Origin: Sphaerochaeta sp032144095
GTDB taxonomy: Bacteria > Spirochaetota > Spirochaetia > Sphaerochaetales > Sphaerochaetaceae
DNA: 64,000 nt
Reading direction: 5' to 3'
Assembly: GCF_032144095.1 (NCBI RefSeq)
Contig: NZ_JAVSNJ010000008.1
Location: 1-64,000, forward strand
Shown: piece after piece, positions 42,824 to 51,996 of the stretch
Layout of the letters: each line of letters begins with the position of its first letter
Numbering within the stretch: position 1 is the stretch's first letter
Made by a program: the position numbers and the translations under genes
The notes under the pieces: model-generated
What the model was told of the DNA's origin: nothing
Databases searched by the model: none
The model's input: the letters and a program-made list of their open reading frames with translations, nothing else

Positions 42824-44521
42824 CTAGTTGGCCATCACCAGGTCCAGGTCAATCTCACAGGCAACAGTCGGCATGCCACAACCCCAGTTTTCCAATACCT
42901 GGGGGTGTATCTCGCCAAAGACGCCGACCTTGATGTCCCCGATCATGACAGCGGCACTTCTTCCGGGGATGAAGCGGGTATCACTCTCAAGGGAGGCAAG
43001 AGAGTACTCCTTGCCAAGGAAATACATCAGGGTGTTTACCAAGGAGGAGGCCTCATTGAAGCCCATGACACTGTCAGAGCTGAGGAAGCCCAGATAGTTT
43101 CTGGTTGTAGTCCCACTGTTATCCGTATCATCAAGGAAGGCAACCTTGCCCACCTCGAAGATCTTGTGCGGGAAGGGAGCATGGCCTGAGACACTCTCAC
43201 TCTCCATCAGGGAGGGAATGATCGAGGGCCGCACCATCTCGTAGTTCTCGCTCATCGGATTGGAGATGGAGATGTAGGACTTTCCATCAACCTGCATGTT
43301 GTCCACATACTCTTTTCTTGAACCAAGGTAGTTGTAGACCATCTCCTGGAAGCCGAGGCCTACCATGATGTCCTTAACCTTGCGTCCCAGCTCCTCGGCA
43401 GCGGTAAGCCTGCCGACGGTGAAGTCCTGAGGCATCTCAGGCTCGAAGTTGCCCAAACCATATCCGATCATGATGTCCTCAACCAGGTCAGCCGAGTGGA
43501 GGAAGTCGTTGCGGAACTCAGGGACTGTAGCGTAGATCGTGTCGTCGCTGTAGAAGGCATAGATGCCCATCTTCTTCAGGGAAGCAACTGCCTCCTCGCC
43601 ACTCATCTTCTCCCCCAAGGTCTTGTGGACCAGGGAGAGCGGGCAAGAAGCCGGCTCCTGGAAGTAGTATGGGACGGTGATCTCCTTGCCAAACTCGGTC
43701 TCTTCAGGATAGATGACCTTGACAGGGAGGATCTCAAAACCCAAGTCACTCATATCGCATGCCATGATGGAGGCAGCGAGAAGCATATCACGCAGGTCAG
43801 AGCCGGAGAGCTCGAGGAAGAGCTCGTCATCCCCTATCTCGACAGCCCCAATCCGGGCACTGTTGATGACAGGAGGAAAGGAGAGGGTATCGCCATTATC
43901 GTCGGTGATGTAGGGAAAGAGCGGACTGCCAGAGACAATATGGCCGAACTCCTTGCCCTTGGGATGCACCGAGCAGATCTCCCTGAGGGTAAGCTTCTCA
44001 CTCATCCCAAGCGGGACAAAGCTGGTGGTATCCGGATCGACACCCTGGTAGTGCACTGGGTACTTGATGAGGGCCGATCGGTAGATGCCCATGGCTATGG
44101 TCTTGCGCTTGCGCCCAAAGTTAGAGCAAAGCTTCTCCTGGCTCTGGATAAGGGCCTCAAGGTCATGCTCATTTACCTTGTGTCCCTTTGCAGCAAAGGC
44201 AACACAGTAGGGACGGACAGAGAGGACAGAGCTGTGGACATGCACCTCACGCCCCTCGTGGTCAAAGGACTCTTCATTGGTGGAACAGAAGTCATAGACA
44301 GGAGCCTCGACACCCCAATAGGATTTCAGAAGGCGTGCAACACCGGCAGCTGACCAGAGGTCGGGCCGGTTGGTGTCATTGAGTTCAATCTTGAGGATAT
44401 CCCCTTCATGCCCGTCGAGTTCGGCCTTTGCAACAGGAAGAATATCTTCCAGCTGGCTATCGGTGAGGGTTTTTCCCAGCAAGCCATAGAACAGCTCACC
44501 TGTAGTTTCAATCTTTGGCAT
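42824..44521 (-). CDS. pheT: Phenylalanyl-tRNA synthetase beta subunit, archaeal/eukaryal type
   Basis: The beta subunit of PheRS handles tRNA binding and editing. At 565 residues it is far shorter than the usual bacterial PheT (about 795) and lacks the N-terminal OB-fold/EMAP extension. The N terminus (MPKIETTGELFYGLLGKTLT, then LKIELNDTNRPDLWSAAGVA) matches the archaeal/eukaryal form, which is known in spirochaetes. The start ATG overlaps the pheS stop (TAATG). Confidence 0.93.
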   Translation of the reverse strand: MPKIETTGELFYGLLGKTLTDSQLEDILPVAKAELDGHEGDILKIELNDTNRPDLWSAAGVARLLKSYWGVEAPVYDFCSTNEESFDHEGREVHVHSSVLSVRPYCVAFAAKGHKVNEHDLEALIQSQEKLCSNFGRKRKTIAMGIYRSALIKYPVHYQGVDPDTTSFVPLGMSEKLTLREICSVHPKGKEFGHIVSGSPLFPYITDDNGDTLSFPPVINSARIGAVEIGDDELFLELSGSDLRDMLLAASIMACDMSDLGFEILPVKVIYPEETEFGKEITVPYYFQEPASCPLSLVHKTLGEKMSGEEAVASLKKMGIYAFYSDDTIYATVPEFRNDFLHSADLVEDIMIGYGLGNFEPEMPQDFTVGRLTAAEELGRKVKDIMVGLGFQEMVYNYLGSRKEYVDNMQVDGKSYISISNPMSENYEMVRPSIIPSLMESESVSGHAPFPHKIFEVGKVAFLDDTDNSGTTTRNYLGFLSSDSVMGFNEASSLVNTLMYFLGKEYSLASLESDTRFIPGRSAAVMIGDIKVGVFGEIHPQVLENWGCGMPTVACEIDLDLVMAN

Positions 44522-46059
44522 TAGTTTCCCCTCCTCGTGCGTACCGACTCAATGTTCGGGGTAAAGAGTTCACGAAGGTCATTCAGACCGAGGTGCATCA
44601 GGGCCATGCGGTCGATACCAAGCCCCCAGGCCAGGACAGGGACATCAATCCCCAGGGCCTTCGTTACCTCAGGGCGGAATATTCCACTTCCACCCAGTTC
44701 GAACCATCCCAGGACAGGATGCTTGATGTGCACTTCAATGGAAGGCTCGGTGAACGGGAAGTAGCCAGGTACATACTTGACCTCTTCAGCTCCGGCGATC
44801 TCTTCGGCAAACATCTTCAACAGCCCCAGCAGGGTCTTCAGGTTTACATCATTGCCAAGCACGATACCTTCGGTCTGGTAGAAGTCAGCGCCATGGGTGG
44901 CATCGACCTGGTCGTAGCGGAAACATCGGGCAACACCGAAGTACTTGCCAGGAACCTTTGCAGTGGGAAGCTGGCGGGCAGAGAGGACAGTCCCCTGGCT
45001 TCTCAGTACCTGGCGTCGGGTAAACTCATGGTCGAATTTGTAGCCCCAGCCACGGCTACCGGTATTCCAGCCATCCTCATGGGTCTGGGAAACCTGGCTA
45101 AGCCAAGGTTCCTCAATCTTCTTGCAATGGACAGGATCCTTCACATAGTAGACGTCATGGATGTCGCGGGCACTGTGGAACTGTGGCATGAAAAGGGCAT
45201 CACCATTCCAGAACTCGTTTTCGACAAGGGAGCCGTCGAACTCCTCAAAGCCGAGGGCACAAAGCTTGTCCTTCACCCATTGCAGATAGTTGCCATAGGC
45301 GTTGTGCCTGCCGGGGATGAGGCGCGAGGTCGGGGCATTGAGGCCGTAGGGCCTGAAGGAACCACTCTTCCAGCTCCCGCTTGAGAGCATCTCAGCGGTG
45401 ACAGAACCGAGCTCTTCACCGGTGATGTTCTGCTCGAAAATTGCTTTTCGGGCCAACTCGCCGTTCTCGGTCAAAGCGAAGACAAGGTCCTCACGTTCGG
45501 CCATCTTGAAGGGGGAGTTGGTAGCACCACGCTTCTTCGCGATCTTGGCCATCGCACCCCTCTCGTCATCGGAAAGCGAGCTCTCTGCAATTTCACCGGA
45601 AAGGCCCTTGGTGAGCAAGGAGGCAGCAACCTCCACTTCAAGAGGAAGCGTGTTGCTTTTCAGGGCGGCCTTGTTGTCCTGGTTCATGAAGGCAACACCA
45701 GCCTTGGATAGTTGGCCGAATGCAGAACCGATCTCGCTCTTGTCCAGACTGAGCTTTTCGGCTATCTCAGGAAGGGTATGCTCGCCATCCTTCGCAAGGA
45801 GGGCAAAGATGCGCTGGGCAGGGGTGCCTTTCTCCTGCTGCTCACGGCCGAAGTCAGTAAGTTCATAGAACACACCTTTGGTGCGGCTTGTTTCGATCAG
45901 GTATCCCTTGGCGCTCAACCAGCTGAAAGCCTGGTTGCACTGCCCTACTTTGTAGCCGAGCTCCTCAACGATACGCTCCCCTGTAATACTTTCACCGAGG
46001 GCGACATGCCTGAGAAGGCGGACTTCAAGGGGATGTAAGTTCTTTACATCAATATCCAT
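44521..46059 (-). CDS. pheS: Phenylalanyl-tRNA synthetase alpha subunit, archaeal/eukaryal type
   Basis: The alpha subunit carries the class II catalytic core that charges tRNA-Phe. The 512-residue protein, longer than bacterial PheS (about 330), has winged-helix-like N-terminal domains (residues 1 to about 150, LHPLEVRLLRHVALGESITG) and a C-terminal core. Motif 2 appears in CFRYDQVDATHGADFYQTEG and motif 3 in LAWGLGIDRMALMHLGL. ATG 46059 follows AGGAG. A 7-bp hairpin (46083-46103) separates it from the upstream E1 gene. Confidence 0.93.
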   Translation of the reverse strand: MDIDVKNLHPLEVRLLRHVALGESITGERIVEELGYKVGQCNQAFSWLSAKGYLIETSRTKGVFYELTDFGREQQEKGTPAQRIFALLAKDGEHTLPEIAEKLSLDKSEIGSAFGQLSKAGVAFMNQDNKAALKSNTLPLEVEVAASLLTKGLSGEIAESSLSDDERGAMAKIAKKRGATNSPFKMAEREDLVFALTENGELARKAIFEQNITGEELGSVTAEMLSSGSWKSGSFRPYGLNAPTSRLIPGRHNAYGNYLQWVKDKLCALGFEEFDGSLVENEFWNGDALFMPQFHSARDIHDVYYVKDPVHCKKIEEPWLSQVSQTHEDGWNTGSRGWGYKFDHEFTRRQVLRSQGTVLSARQLPTAKVPGKYFGVARCFRYDQVDATHGADFYQTEGIVLGNDVNLKTLLGLLKMFAEEIAGAEEVKYVPGYFPFTEPSIEVHIKHPVLGWFELGGSGIFRPEVTKALGIDVPVLAWGLGIDRMALMHLGLNDLRELFTPNIESVRTRRGN

Positions 46060-46082
46060 GCTGTTAGTACTCCTGTAAATCA

Positions 46083-46103
46083 GCGCCGCAAAAGATGCGG
46101 CGC
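46083..46103 (-). other. Hairpin between the E1 gene and pheS
   Basis: GCGCCGC (46083-46089) pairs with GCGGCGC (46097-46103); no T-run follows on the minus strand. It could be a weak terminator or a processing site. Confidence 0.45.
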
Positions 46104-46123
46104 AAGTGGTCTCATTCTAGCCT

Positions 46124-48136
46124 CTACAGGGAAAAAAGGAAAGGCTCTGTCGGACGGAAAAGTCGGCGAACAGAGGCAACAACCTCTTCTTTTGTGGGAA
46201 TGACCTGTTTTTCCAACTCGAGGGAGAAGGGAATCGGGCTCTCCTTGCCACAGAGACGCACAGGTGGAGAGACCAGGGAGGCAAAGCACTGTTCATCCGA
46301 AACAACCAGGGAGACCACCTCTGCACCATACCCACCTGCTTCAGGGCTGTCATGCACGACCAATAGCCTCTGGGTCTTCAGCACCGAACGGAGGATGGTC
46401 TCCTTGTCCATCGGCTTGATGGTTGCAAGGTCGATGACCTCCACCTCTATCTCGTCCTGGGAGCTCAGGATGGTTGCCGCTTCCAGGCATGTCATGACGG
46501 CGTGGCTGTAGGAGACGATGGTTACATGCTCACCCCGTTTCTTGACAACAGCCTTGCCCAAAGGCATCAGGTAGTCGCCATCACCAACCGGGCCAAGATT
46601 GTTGTACAGGTGCTTGTTCTCAAAATAGAGGACTGGGTTGTTGCTGCGTATGGAACTTTTGAGCAGGGCCTTGGCATCGCCTGGGCAGGAAGGCGCTACG
46701 ATAATGAGTCCCGGCACGTTGGCAAACATCGCCTCCAGGCTCTGGGTATGCTGGGCCCCGTGGCCAGTACCGCTGCCGATCGGGGCACGGAGCACCATCG
46801 GGCAGGAGAGCTGGCCGGCACTCATGAAGCTGGCCTTGGCCGCATGGTTGATGATGGGGTCGCTTGCAAGGGTGGAGAAATCACCATACATGATCTCCAC
46901 CACCGGGCGCAGTCCTAGCATGGAAGCCCCTACTGCAAGGCCTGTAAAGGCCTCTTCACTGACCGGGGTCTCATGCAGTTGGGAGGGGTGCTTCTCAAAG
47001 AGGGAGCCGGTTACCTTGAAACATCCACCATACTGGCCGATGTCCTCCCCAATGAGATGGACGGCCTTGTCGCGCGCCATCTCCTCATCGATGGCCTCAC
47101 GGATCGCCTCACGGTAGCTTATCCTGCGTGTGGGTATCCCGTTTGAAAGGCGTAGGGCCACTTCTTCCTCAGGGGCAAAGAGATAGCCCATGGCCTGCTC
47201 AAGGCTCACATGGGAGTAGCGCAAGGCGATGGCTGCCTTTGCAGCCTCCTCAACCTTGAGCCTTTCAGCAAGTATGATGGAGGCCACATCCTCTTCGGTG
47301 AAGAGAGTACTGGCTACCATGACCTTGGAAAACAGGGTAATGGGATCCCTCTGGAGCCAAAGGGACTCCTCCTCCCTACTTCTGTAGACACAACTGTCGC
47401 TTTTTGAATGGCCACAACTGCGATAGGTCTTCACCTCAAGGAAATAGGGACGGCTGGTGCTCCGGATCTTTTCCACTGCTATCTTTGCTGCCAGGTAGAC
47501 AGCCTCGACATCATTGCCATCGACGACTGCATACTCGATGTCATACCCCTCAGAACGCCTTGCGATGGAGTCAGTTGCCACCATCCTACGGGTAGCTGCA
47601 CTCATCCCATAACCGTTGTTCTCACAGAAAAAGAGCACGGGAAGATCCCATACAGAAGCGAGGTTCATGCTTTCATGAACCGCACCCCGGCTGGTTGCAC
47701 CATCGCCGAAGATGGCAACGCTTATGGCAGGGCTCTTCTGATTCTTGAGAGCAAAGGCAATGCCTGTTGCAAGGTTCACACCACTGCCGACAACGGCAGA
47801 GGATCCTGCATTGAAGTGTTCGACATCTGTCATGTGCATGGAGCCGCCAAGGCCCTTGCAAATACCGTCGGATGAGCCAAACATCTCACTGAACATCTTT
47901 TGTTCGTCCGTTCCCCTGGCAATGGTATGCCCATGGCAACGATGGGTGGGAACTATCCAATCACTCTGGTTCAATGCAAGGGAGAGTCCAGCCTGTGTGG
48001 CCTCCTGCCCGATGGAAAGGTGGGTGGTCCCATGCATTTCCTTATGCTTGAAGAAGGTATCGATCATTTCCTCGAAATGGCGCGAACGTACCATGATTGA
48101 CAGCGCTTCGTGCGCCTGTTCCCTAGAAAAATGCAT
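46124..48136 (-). CDS. 2-oxoacid dehydrogenase E1, alpha and beta subunits fused
   Basis: This is a thiamine-diphosphate-dependent E1 in one 670-residue chain. The alpha half (to about 340) has the ThDP motif GDGATSRGAVHESMNLASVW with FCENNGYGMS; the beta half starts near ISYREAIREAIDEEMARD and has GEDIGQYGG. Family enzymes decarboxylate pyruvate, acetoin or branched-chain oxoacids. No E2 or E3 gene is in the window, so the substrate cannot be told. ATG 48136 follows AAGGAG. Fused E1 chains are known in Bacteroidetes and some other anaerobes. Confidence 0.88.
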   Translation of the reverse strand: MHFSREQAHEALSIMVRSRHFEEMIDTFFKHKEMHGTTHLSIGQEATQAGLSLALNQSDWIVPTHRCHGHTIARGTDEQKMFSEMFGSSDGICKGLGGSMHMTDVEHFNAGSSAVVGSGVNLATGIAFALKNQKSPAISVAIFGDGATSRGAVHESMNLASVWDLPVLFFCENNGYGMSAATRRMVATDSIARRSEGYDIEYAVVDGNDVEAVYLAAKIAVEKIRSTSRPYFLEVKTYRSCGHSKSDSCVYRSREEESLWLQRDPITLFSKVMVASTLFTEEDVASIILAERLKVEEAAKAAIALRYSHVSLEQAMGYLFAPEEEVALRLSNGIPTRRISYREAIREAIDEEMARDKAVHLIGEDIGQYGGCFKVTGSLFEKHPSQLHETPVSEEAFTGLAVGASMLGLRPVVEIMYGDFSTLASDPIINHAAKASFMSAGQLSCPMVLRAPIGSGTGHGAQHTQSLEAMFANVPGLIIVAPSCPGDAKALLKSSIRSNNPVLYFENKHLYNNLGPVGDGDYLMPLGKAVVKKRGEHVTIVSYSHAVMTCLEAATILSSQDEIEVEVIDLATIKPMDKETILRSVLKTQRLLVVHDSPEAGGYGAEVVSLVVSDEQCFASLVSPPVRLCGKESPIPFSLELEKQVIPTKEEVVASVRRLFRPTEPFLFSL

Positions 48137-48215
48137 CTTTGCTCCTTGGCAGGATATGGAGTCCCGCCCTTTCAAGCCATAAGGCCCGAAGCTATACTAT
48201 TGTAGTGCTCCCAGC

Positions 48216-48731
48216 CTATTGATTGGCCAGTATTTTGTCAATAAAACCTACATATACAGTGTGGTAATCTTCGTCACCATAGTGCTCTTCGATCTCGGGG
48301 AGCACAAACTGGGATTTCTCTATCTGCATCACAGAGGCCTTGGTACAGGAGAAAACCAACGAAGCCTGCCTGAAGGTTACACGGTCAGGTCCTGAATCGG
48401 TAGGGATGTAGTCGGGTTGCAGGCCGGTAGCTGCAATCTTGTCCCCATCCCGGCCACTATGCTGGCCGCACCAGAGCAGGGTATCCTTCATGTCGGATCC
48501 AAGGAATGAACAGGTAAAGCCATCGGATTCCTCAAGGAACTTGTGGGTGTGCCTGCTTCCCCGTACAAAGACGGTCACCATGTTCCTTCCCCACAGCACC
48601 CCCATGGCACCCCAGGATGCAGTCATGACATTGAAATGCTCAGGACTGCCTGCGGTGATGAGGAATCCATCCTTCCCTATTGCGGTAAAGGGATTCATCT
48701 CCAATACATCAGCTGCTACTTCAACATACAT
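48216..48731 (-). CDS. Flavin reductase-like FMN-binding protein
   Basis: The 171-residue protein has a flavin-reductase-like split barrel: GFLITAGSPEHFNVMTASWG, the loop GRNMVTVFVRGSRHTHKFLE and FTCSFLGSD. Such proteins bind FMN and may reduce flavins or ferric complexes. ATG 48731 is followed by the conserved fold and preceded by GAGG; a longer frame upstream is not supported. It stands alone between E1 and the purine operon, and the 306-base gap up to hpt contains only the hpt promoter. Confidence 0.8.
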   Translation of the reverse strand: MYVEVAADVLEMNPFTAIGKDGFLITAGSPEHFNVMTASWGAMGVLWGRNMVTVFVRGSRHTHKFLEESDGFTCSFLGSDMKDTLLWCGQHSGRDGDKIAATGLQPDYIPTDSGPDRVTFRQASLVFSCTKASVMQIEKSQFVLPEIEEHYGDEDYHTVYVGFIDKILANQ

Positions 48732-48954
48732 CGAGGGCCTCCTAACGTCACCATCAGTGTAACTTCTGGCAATACTGCGGTCAAGTAGGCATTTTTTATG
48801 GAGAGGAGATACTGGCACGACTGCGGATTGCTTTTTCGGAATCGCTCAATTGTCTCTTACCTACACCCGGTCGTAGCAGCAAGCCAGCCATTGCCTTCCT
48901 GGCATGATCCTTCGCTGCACTCTTTTTCCAGTGGCGGCAACCCCATATCCGACA

Positions 48955-48983
48955 TTGACACTCCCCTGTTTTTCGAGTATTCC
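48955..48983 (+). promoter_or_regulatory. Promoter of the hpt-purA operon
   Basis: TTGACA (48955-48960) and TATTCC (48978-48983) are 17 bases apart. A second possible -10 (CTATAC) lies slightly downstream. The leader is about 50 nt, with GAGGAGG four bases before the ATG. No riboswitch fold is apparent in this gap. Confidence 0.6.
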
Positions 48984-49037
48984 TACCCTATACAGACATG
49001 GTACAAACAGGGCAACCTGTTTCGTTGAGGAGGCCCA

Positions 49038-49595
49038 ATGAATCATTCCCTCTCGATCCCTGCTTTGACAGAGGATCTTTCGCGTGTTCTCATCGATGCA
49101 GACACGATCGACCGAAGAGTTAACGAGCTTGCAAGAAAAATCAGTGCAGACTATGCCGATACCGATGGCACCCTCCTGCTTGTTGGTGTCTTGAAGGGCT
49201 CATTCATCTTTATTGCCGACCTTGCACGCAAGCTCTCGGTCAACCATGTGGTTGACTTCATCGCCCTCTCCTCCTACAAAGGGGACCAGAGCGGCAACGT
49301 CCGTCTTTTGATGGACACCCGTGAGAATATGGAAAACCGACATGTGCTCATCATTGAGGACATCCTCGACAGCGGCAACACCCTCGACTACCTTATCCGT
49401 AACTTCAGGACCCGCAATCCTGCCTCAGTGAAGACAGCCGTCCTGTTGGACAAGCCCGATAGGCACTGTGTGCCCATCACCATCGACTATCTTGGTTTCA
49501 CAATCCCCGATGTCTGGGTTGTCGGGTACGGACTTGACTATAACGAAAAGTATCGGACCCTTCCCTATATAGCAGAAATGTTTCCACAAGCCTAA
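49038..49595 (+). CDS. hpt: Hypoxanthine phosphoribosyltransferase
   Basis: The enzyme salvages hypoxanthine (and usually guanine) with PRPP. The 185-residue protein has the PRPP-binding motif VLIIEDILDSGNTL (about residues 98-111) and the family patterns LLVGVLKGSFIFIADL and KPDRHCVPITIDYLGF, DVWVVGYGLDYNEKYRTLPYI. It is the first gene of a three-gene purine operon. Confidence 0.93.
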   Translation: MNHSLSIPALTEDLSRVLIDADTIDRRVNELARKISADYADTDGTLLLVGVLKGSFIFIADLARKLSVNHVVDFIALSSYKGDQSGNVRLLMDTRENMENRHVLIIEDILDSGNTLDYLIRNFRTRNPASVKTAVLLDKPDRHCVPITIDYLGFTIPDVWVVGYGLDYNEKYRTLPYIAEMFPQA

Positions 49596-49612
49596 ACGCC
49601 AAGGAGCGAGAG

Positions 49613-50158
49613 ATGGACAAGAAAAAGTTCTATGTAAGTTACAATTCGGTTCACAAGTTGGTGAAAAACCTAAGCGAGCAGCTTATCTCCACCGGCTTCG
49701 ACCCGGATGTGATCGTTGCAATCGGAAGTGGTGGGTTCATCCCTGCCAGGATCATGAAGACCTTCATCAATCGCCCTATCTATGCAGTGGGAATCTCCTA
49801 CTACGGAATTGACAACAAGCACAAGGACCACCCTACCAAGATCCAGTGGATCGACGAGGTGCAGTCCCAGCTGGAAGGGAAGAAGGTCCTGCTCATCGAC
49901 GAGGTTGACGACACCCGCGCCACGCTGGCATACTGCGTTGGGGAACTGTTGAAGTTCAAGCCTGAGGAGATTGCAGTCCTGGTCCTGCACAACAAGCAGA
50001 AGGACAAGGATGTCGAGTTCCCTATCGAAATCAAACGCTACTTCGCAGGCCTGGAGCTGGGCAATGTCTGGATCAAGTACCCATGGGATGCTGAGGACAT
50101 TGAAGAGCACACGGAAAACGAACGAATCATGCTTGAGCAGACCAAGGAGCGCACCTGA
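49613..50158 (+). CDS. Phosphoribosyltransferase, xanthine/guanine type
   Basis: The 181-residue protein belongs to the type I PRTase family with the PRPP motif VLLIDEVDDTRATL (about 92-105) and a hood-forming N terminus (FYVSYNSVHKLVKNLSEQL). The sequence is close to the XPRT/Gpt-like group; substrate is a purine base, xanthine or guanine more likely since hpt covers hypoxanthine. It is separated by 17 bases from hpt and its stop overlaps the purA ATG by one base. Confidence 0.82.
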   Translation: MDKKKFYVSYNSVHKLVKNLSEQLISTGFDPDVIVAIGSGGFIPARIMKTFINRPIYAVGISYYGIDNKHKDHPTKIQWIDEVQSQLEGKKVLLIDEVDDTRATLAYCVGELLKFKPEEIAVLVLHNKQKDKDVEFPIEIKRYFAGLELGNVWIKYPWDAEDIEEHTENERIMLEQTKERT

Positions 50159-51429
50159 TGAGCAACATCACTTCAATTGTAGGGGCACAGTGGGGAGACG
50201 AGGGAAAGGGCCGTATTGTCGACTATCTGGCTGTACACTCTGACATCGTAATCCGCTACCAAGGCGGGGACAATGCTGGACATACCGTCATCAACGACAA
50301 GGGCAAGTTTGCCCTGCACATCATCCCATCAGGGATCTTCAACCCAGAGACAACCAACATTGTAGGTGCTGGAACCGTGGTTAACTTTGAGACCATGGCA
50401 ACCGAGCTTGCTTCCATCGCGGCAAAGGGCGTAGAGGTCACCAACCTCTTTGTGGACGTACGTGCCCACCTCATCATGCCCTACCATTGCATGCTCGACG
50501 GAGCACAGGAAGGTTCCAAAAGCCAGAAGATGCAGATAGGGACCACCAAGAGGGGCATCGGCCCCTGCTATAGCGACAAGGCCACCCGGTCGGGTATCCG
50601 CGCTGCTGACCTGCTCGATTTTGACCGCCTGAAGAACCGTCTTGAGATGGCCCTTCCCCAGAAGAACCGCGAACTCTCATACTTCGGTCTCCCTGAGGTC
50701 ACCGTCGACGAGATGCTTGCACTCTGTGCCAAGTGGAGGGACCAGTTCGGCGACAAGATCATCGATACAGTTCCCCTTCTGCGCCAGGCGTATGAAGACA
50801 ACAAGAAGATCCTGCTTGAAGGCCAGCTTGGCATCATGCGTGACCTCGACTGGGGAATCTACCCCTACACTACCAGTAGCTCCCCTACTTCCGGCGGTGC
50901 TACCTGCGGAGCGGGTATCGCACCGAGCAGGATCAGTGAGGTCATCGGTGTGGCAAAGGTCTACTCCACCAGTGTCGGTGGCGGCCCGTTCATGACCGAA
51001 CTTTTCGACGAAATCGGCACCAAGCTACAGACAGTAGGCAAGGAGTTCGGTGCAACCACCGGCCGTCCCCGCCGCTGTGGTTGGTTCGATGCTGTTGCCG
51101 CCGACTACTCCTGTTGGATAAACGGCTTTACCAGCATCGCCCTTACCAAGCTCGACATCCTGGACAGCTTCGAGAAGCTGAAGATATGTGTCGCCTACAA
51201 GGTCAATGGGGAGATCATCAAGCACCTTCCCGAGACAGCCCAGCAGGAGATCGCCCAGCCTATCTACGAAGAGTATGACGGGTGGATGAGCGACACCACC
51301 AATGCAAGGAAGTGGGAAAATCTTCCCAAGAATGCCCAGATCTACTGCAAGCGGCTCTCCGAGCTTGTGGGTGCCCCCATCAAGTACATTTCGGTCGGCC
51401 CCGAACGCGACCAGATCATCATCATGTAA
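50158..51429 (+). CDS. purA: Adenylosuccinate synthetase
   Basis: PurA condenses IMP and aspartate with GTP to adenylosuccinate, the branch step to AMP. The 423-residue protein has the signature GAQWGDEGKGRIVDYL at residues 7-22, GDNAGHTV, the IMP site KRGIGPCYSDK, and GATTGRPRRCGWFD. The start overlaps the preceding gene. Its partner purB lies about 9 kb downstream, in another unit. Confidence 0.95.
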   Translation: MSNITSIVGAQWGDEGKGRIVDYLAVHSDIVIRYQGGDNAGHTVINDKGKFALHIIPSGIFNPETTNIVGAGTVVNFETMATELASIAAKGVEVTNLFVDVRAHLIMPYHCMLDGAQEGSKSQKMQIGTTKRGIGPCYSDKATRSGIRAADLLDFDRLKNRLEMALPQKNRELSYFGLPEVTVDEMLALCAKWRDQFGDKIIDTVPLLRQAYEDNKKILLEGQLGIMRDLDWGIYPYTTSSSPTSGGATCGAGIAPSRISEVIGVAKVYSTSVGGGPFMTELFDEIGTKLQTVGKEFGATTGRPRRCGWFDAVAADYSCWINGFTSIALTKLDILDSFEKLKICVAYKVNGEIIKHLPETAQQEIAQPIYEEYDGWMSDTTNARKWENLPKNAQIYCKRLSELVGAPIKYISVGPERDQIIIM

Positions 51430-51434
51430 AGCCA

Positions 51435-51470
51435 AGCGGTCTGCCAAAAGCAGGCCGCTCTTCTTTCTTC
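51435..51470 (+). terminator. Terminator of the purine operon
   Basis: AGCGGTCTGC (51435-51444) pairs with GCAGGCCGCT (51450-51459) with one G-U, followed by the pyrimidine tail CTTCTTTCTTC. Confidence 0.75.
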
Positions 51471-51520
51471 ACAAAAAACCAAACCCGGAAAAGTAAAAAA
51501 GAAAGGAATTATCCAAAGTT

Positions 51521-51536
51521 ATTGACATATGCCAAT
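51521..51536. promoter_or_regulatory. CATATG-centred palindrome, operator 1
   Basis: ATTGACATATGCCAAT is a 16-nt dyad with one mismatch on each side of CATATG (A/C). It covers the -35 hexamer of the cluster promoter. Confidence 0.6.
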
Positions 51537-51550
51537 AATACTTCTACGAT
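51522..51550 (+). promoter_or_regulatory. Promoter of the DUF134/NifX/MinD cluster
   Basis: TTGACA (51522-51527) and TACGAT (51545-51550), 17-base spacer. The start near 51557 would place operator 2 just downstream, within the leader. Confidence 0.65.
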
Positions 51551-51559
51551 AGAGAAGTA

Positions 51560-51571
51560 ATTGACATATGT
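51560..51571. promoter_or_regulatory. CATATG-centred palindrome, operator 2
   Basis: TGACATATGTCT holds the perfect 10-nt dyad GACATATGTC (51563-51572) in the context TTGACATATGTCTGAA. Its CATATG centre is 39 bases from that of operator 1, near four helical turns. Confidence 0.55.
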
Positions 51572-51615
51572 CTGAAACAGCATTCCTGAGATTCTGTTCT
51601 GAGAAAGGAGCATGT

Positions 51616-51969
51616 ATGCCAAGACCAAGAAAGTGGAGAAATGTCTGCTCGCTGCCGGATAACAACAGATTTGGCCCCTTGGGGGTCTCTGCAGGCAGGC
51701 GAGAGGCCATAACCATGACCGTCGATGAATATGAGACCATCCGCCTCATAGACCTGGAAGGGTTCAACCAGGAGCTCTGTGCCAAACAGATGAACGTGGC
51801 AAGGACAACCGTGCAGGGGATCTATGAGGTGGCGAGAAAGAAAATCGCCGAATCCCTGGTAAACGGAAAGGTGCTGCTGATCGAAGGCGGAGAGTACCAC
51901 CTGTGCGGGCAGGATGGACCCAGATGTACCATAGAGCGGGGGTGCAGGCACCGCCGCGGCCAAGAATAA
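51616..51969 (+). CDS. DUF134 (UPF0251) DNA-binding protein, likely autoregulator
   Basis: The 117-residue protein starts MPRPRKWRNV, the family signature, and includes a helix-turn-helix, EGFNQELCAKQMNVARTTVQ. The C terminus holds cysteines (YHLCGQDGPRCTIERGCRH) that could bind a metal or Fe-S cluster. ATG 51616 is five bases after AAGGAG. It heads the MinD/NifX cluster and is the natural candidate to bind the two palindromes in front of it. Confidence 0.8.
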   Translation: MPRPRKWRNVCSLPDNNRFGPLGVSAGRREAITMTVDEYETIRLIDLEGFNQELCAKQMNVARTTVQGIYEVARKKIAESLVNGKVLLIEGGEYHLCGQDGPRCTIERGCRHRRGQE

Positions 51970-51996
51970 CACCCTATATCACATGGAGGAATTTTC

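Noticed and set aside
48798..49028. 76-codon frame before hpt
   Set aside because: It lies over the hpt promoter, has no ribosome site and its residues look random.
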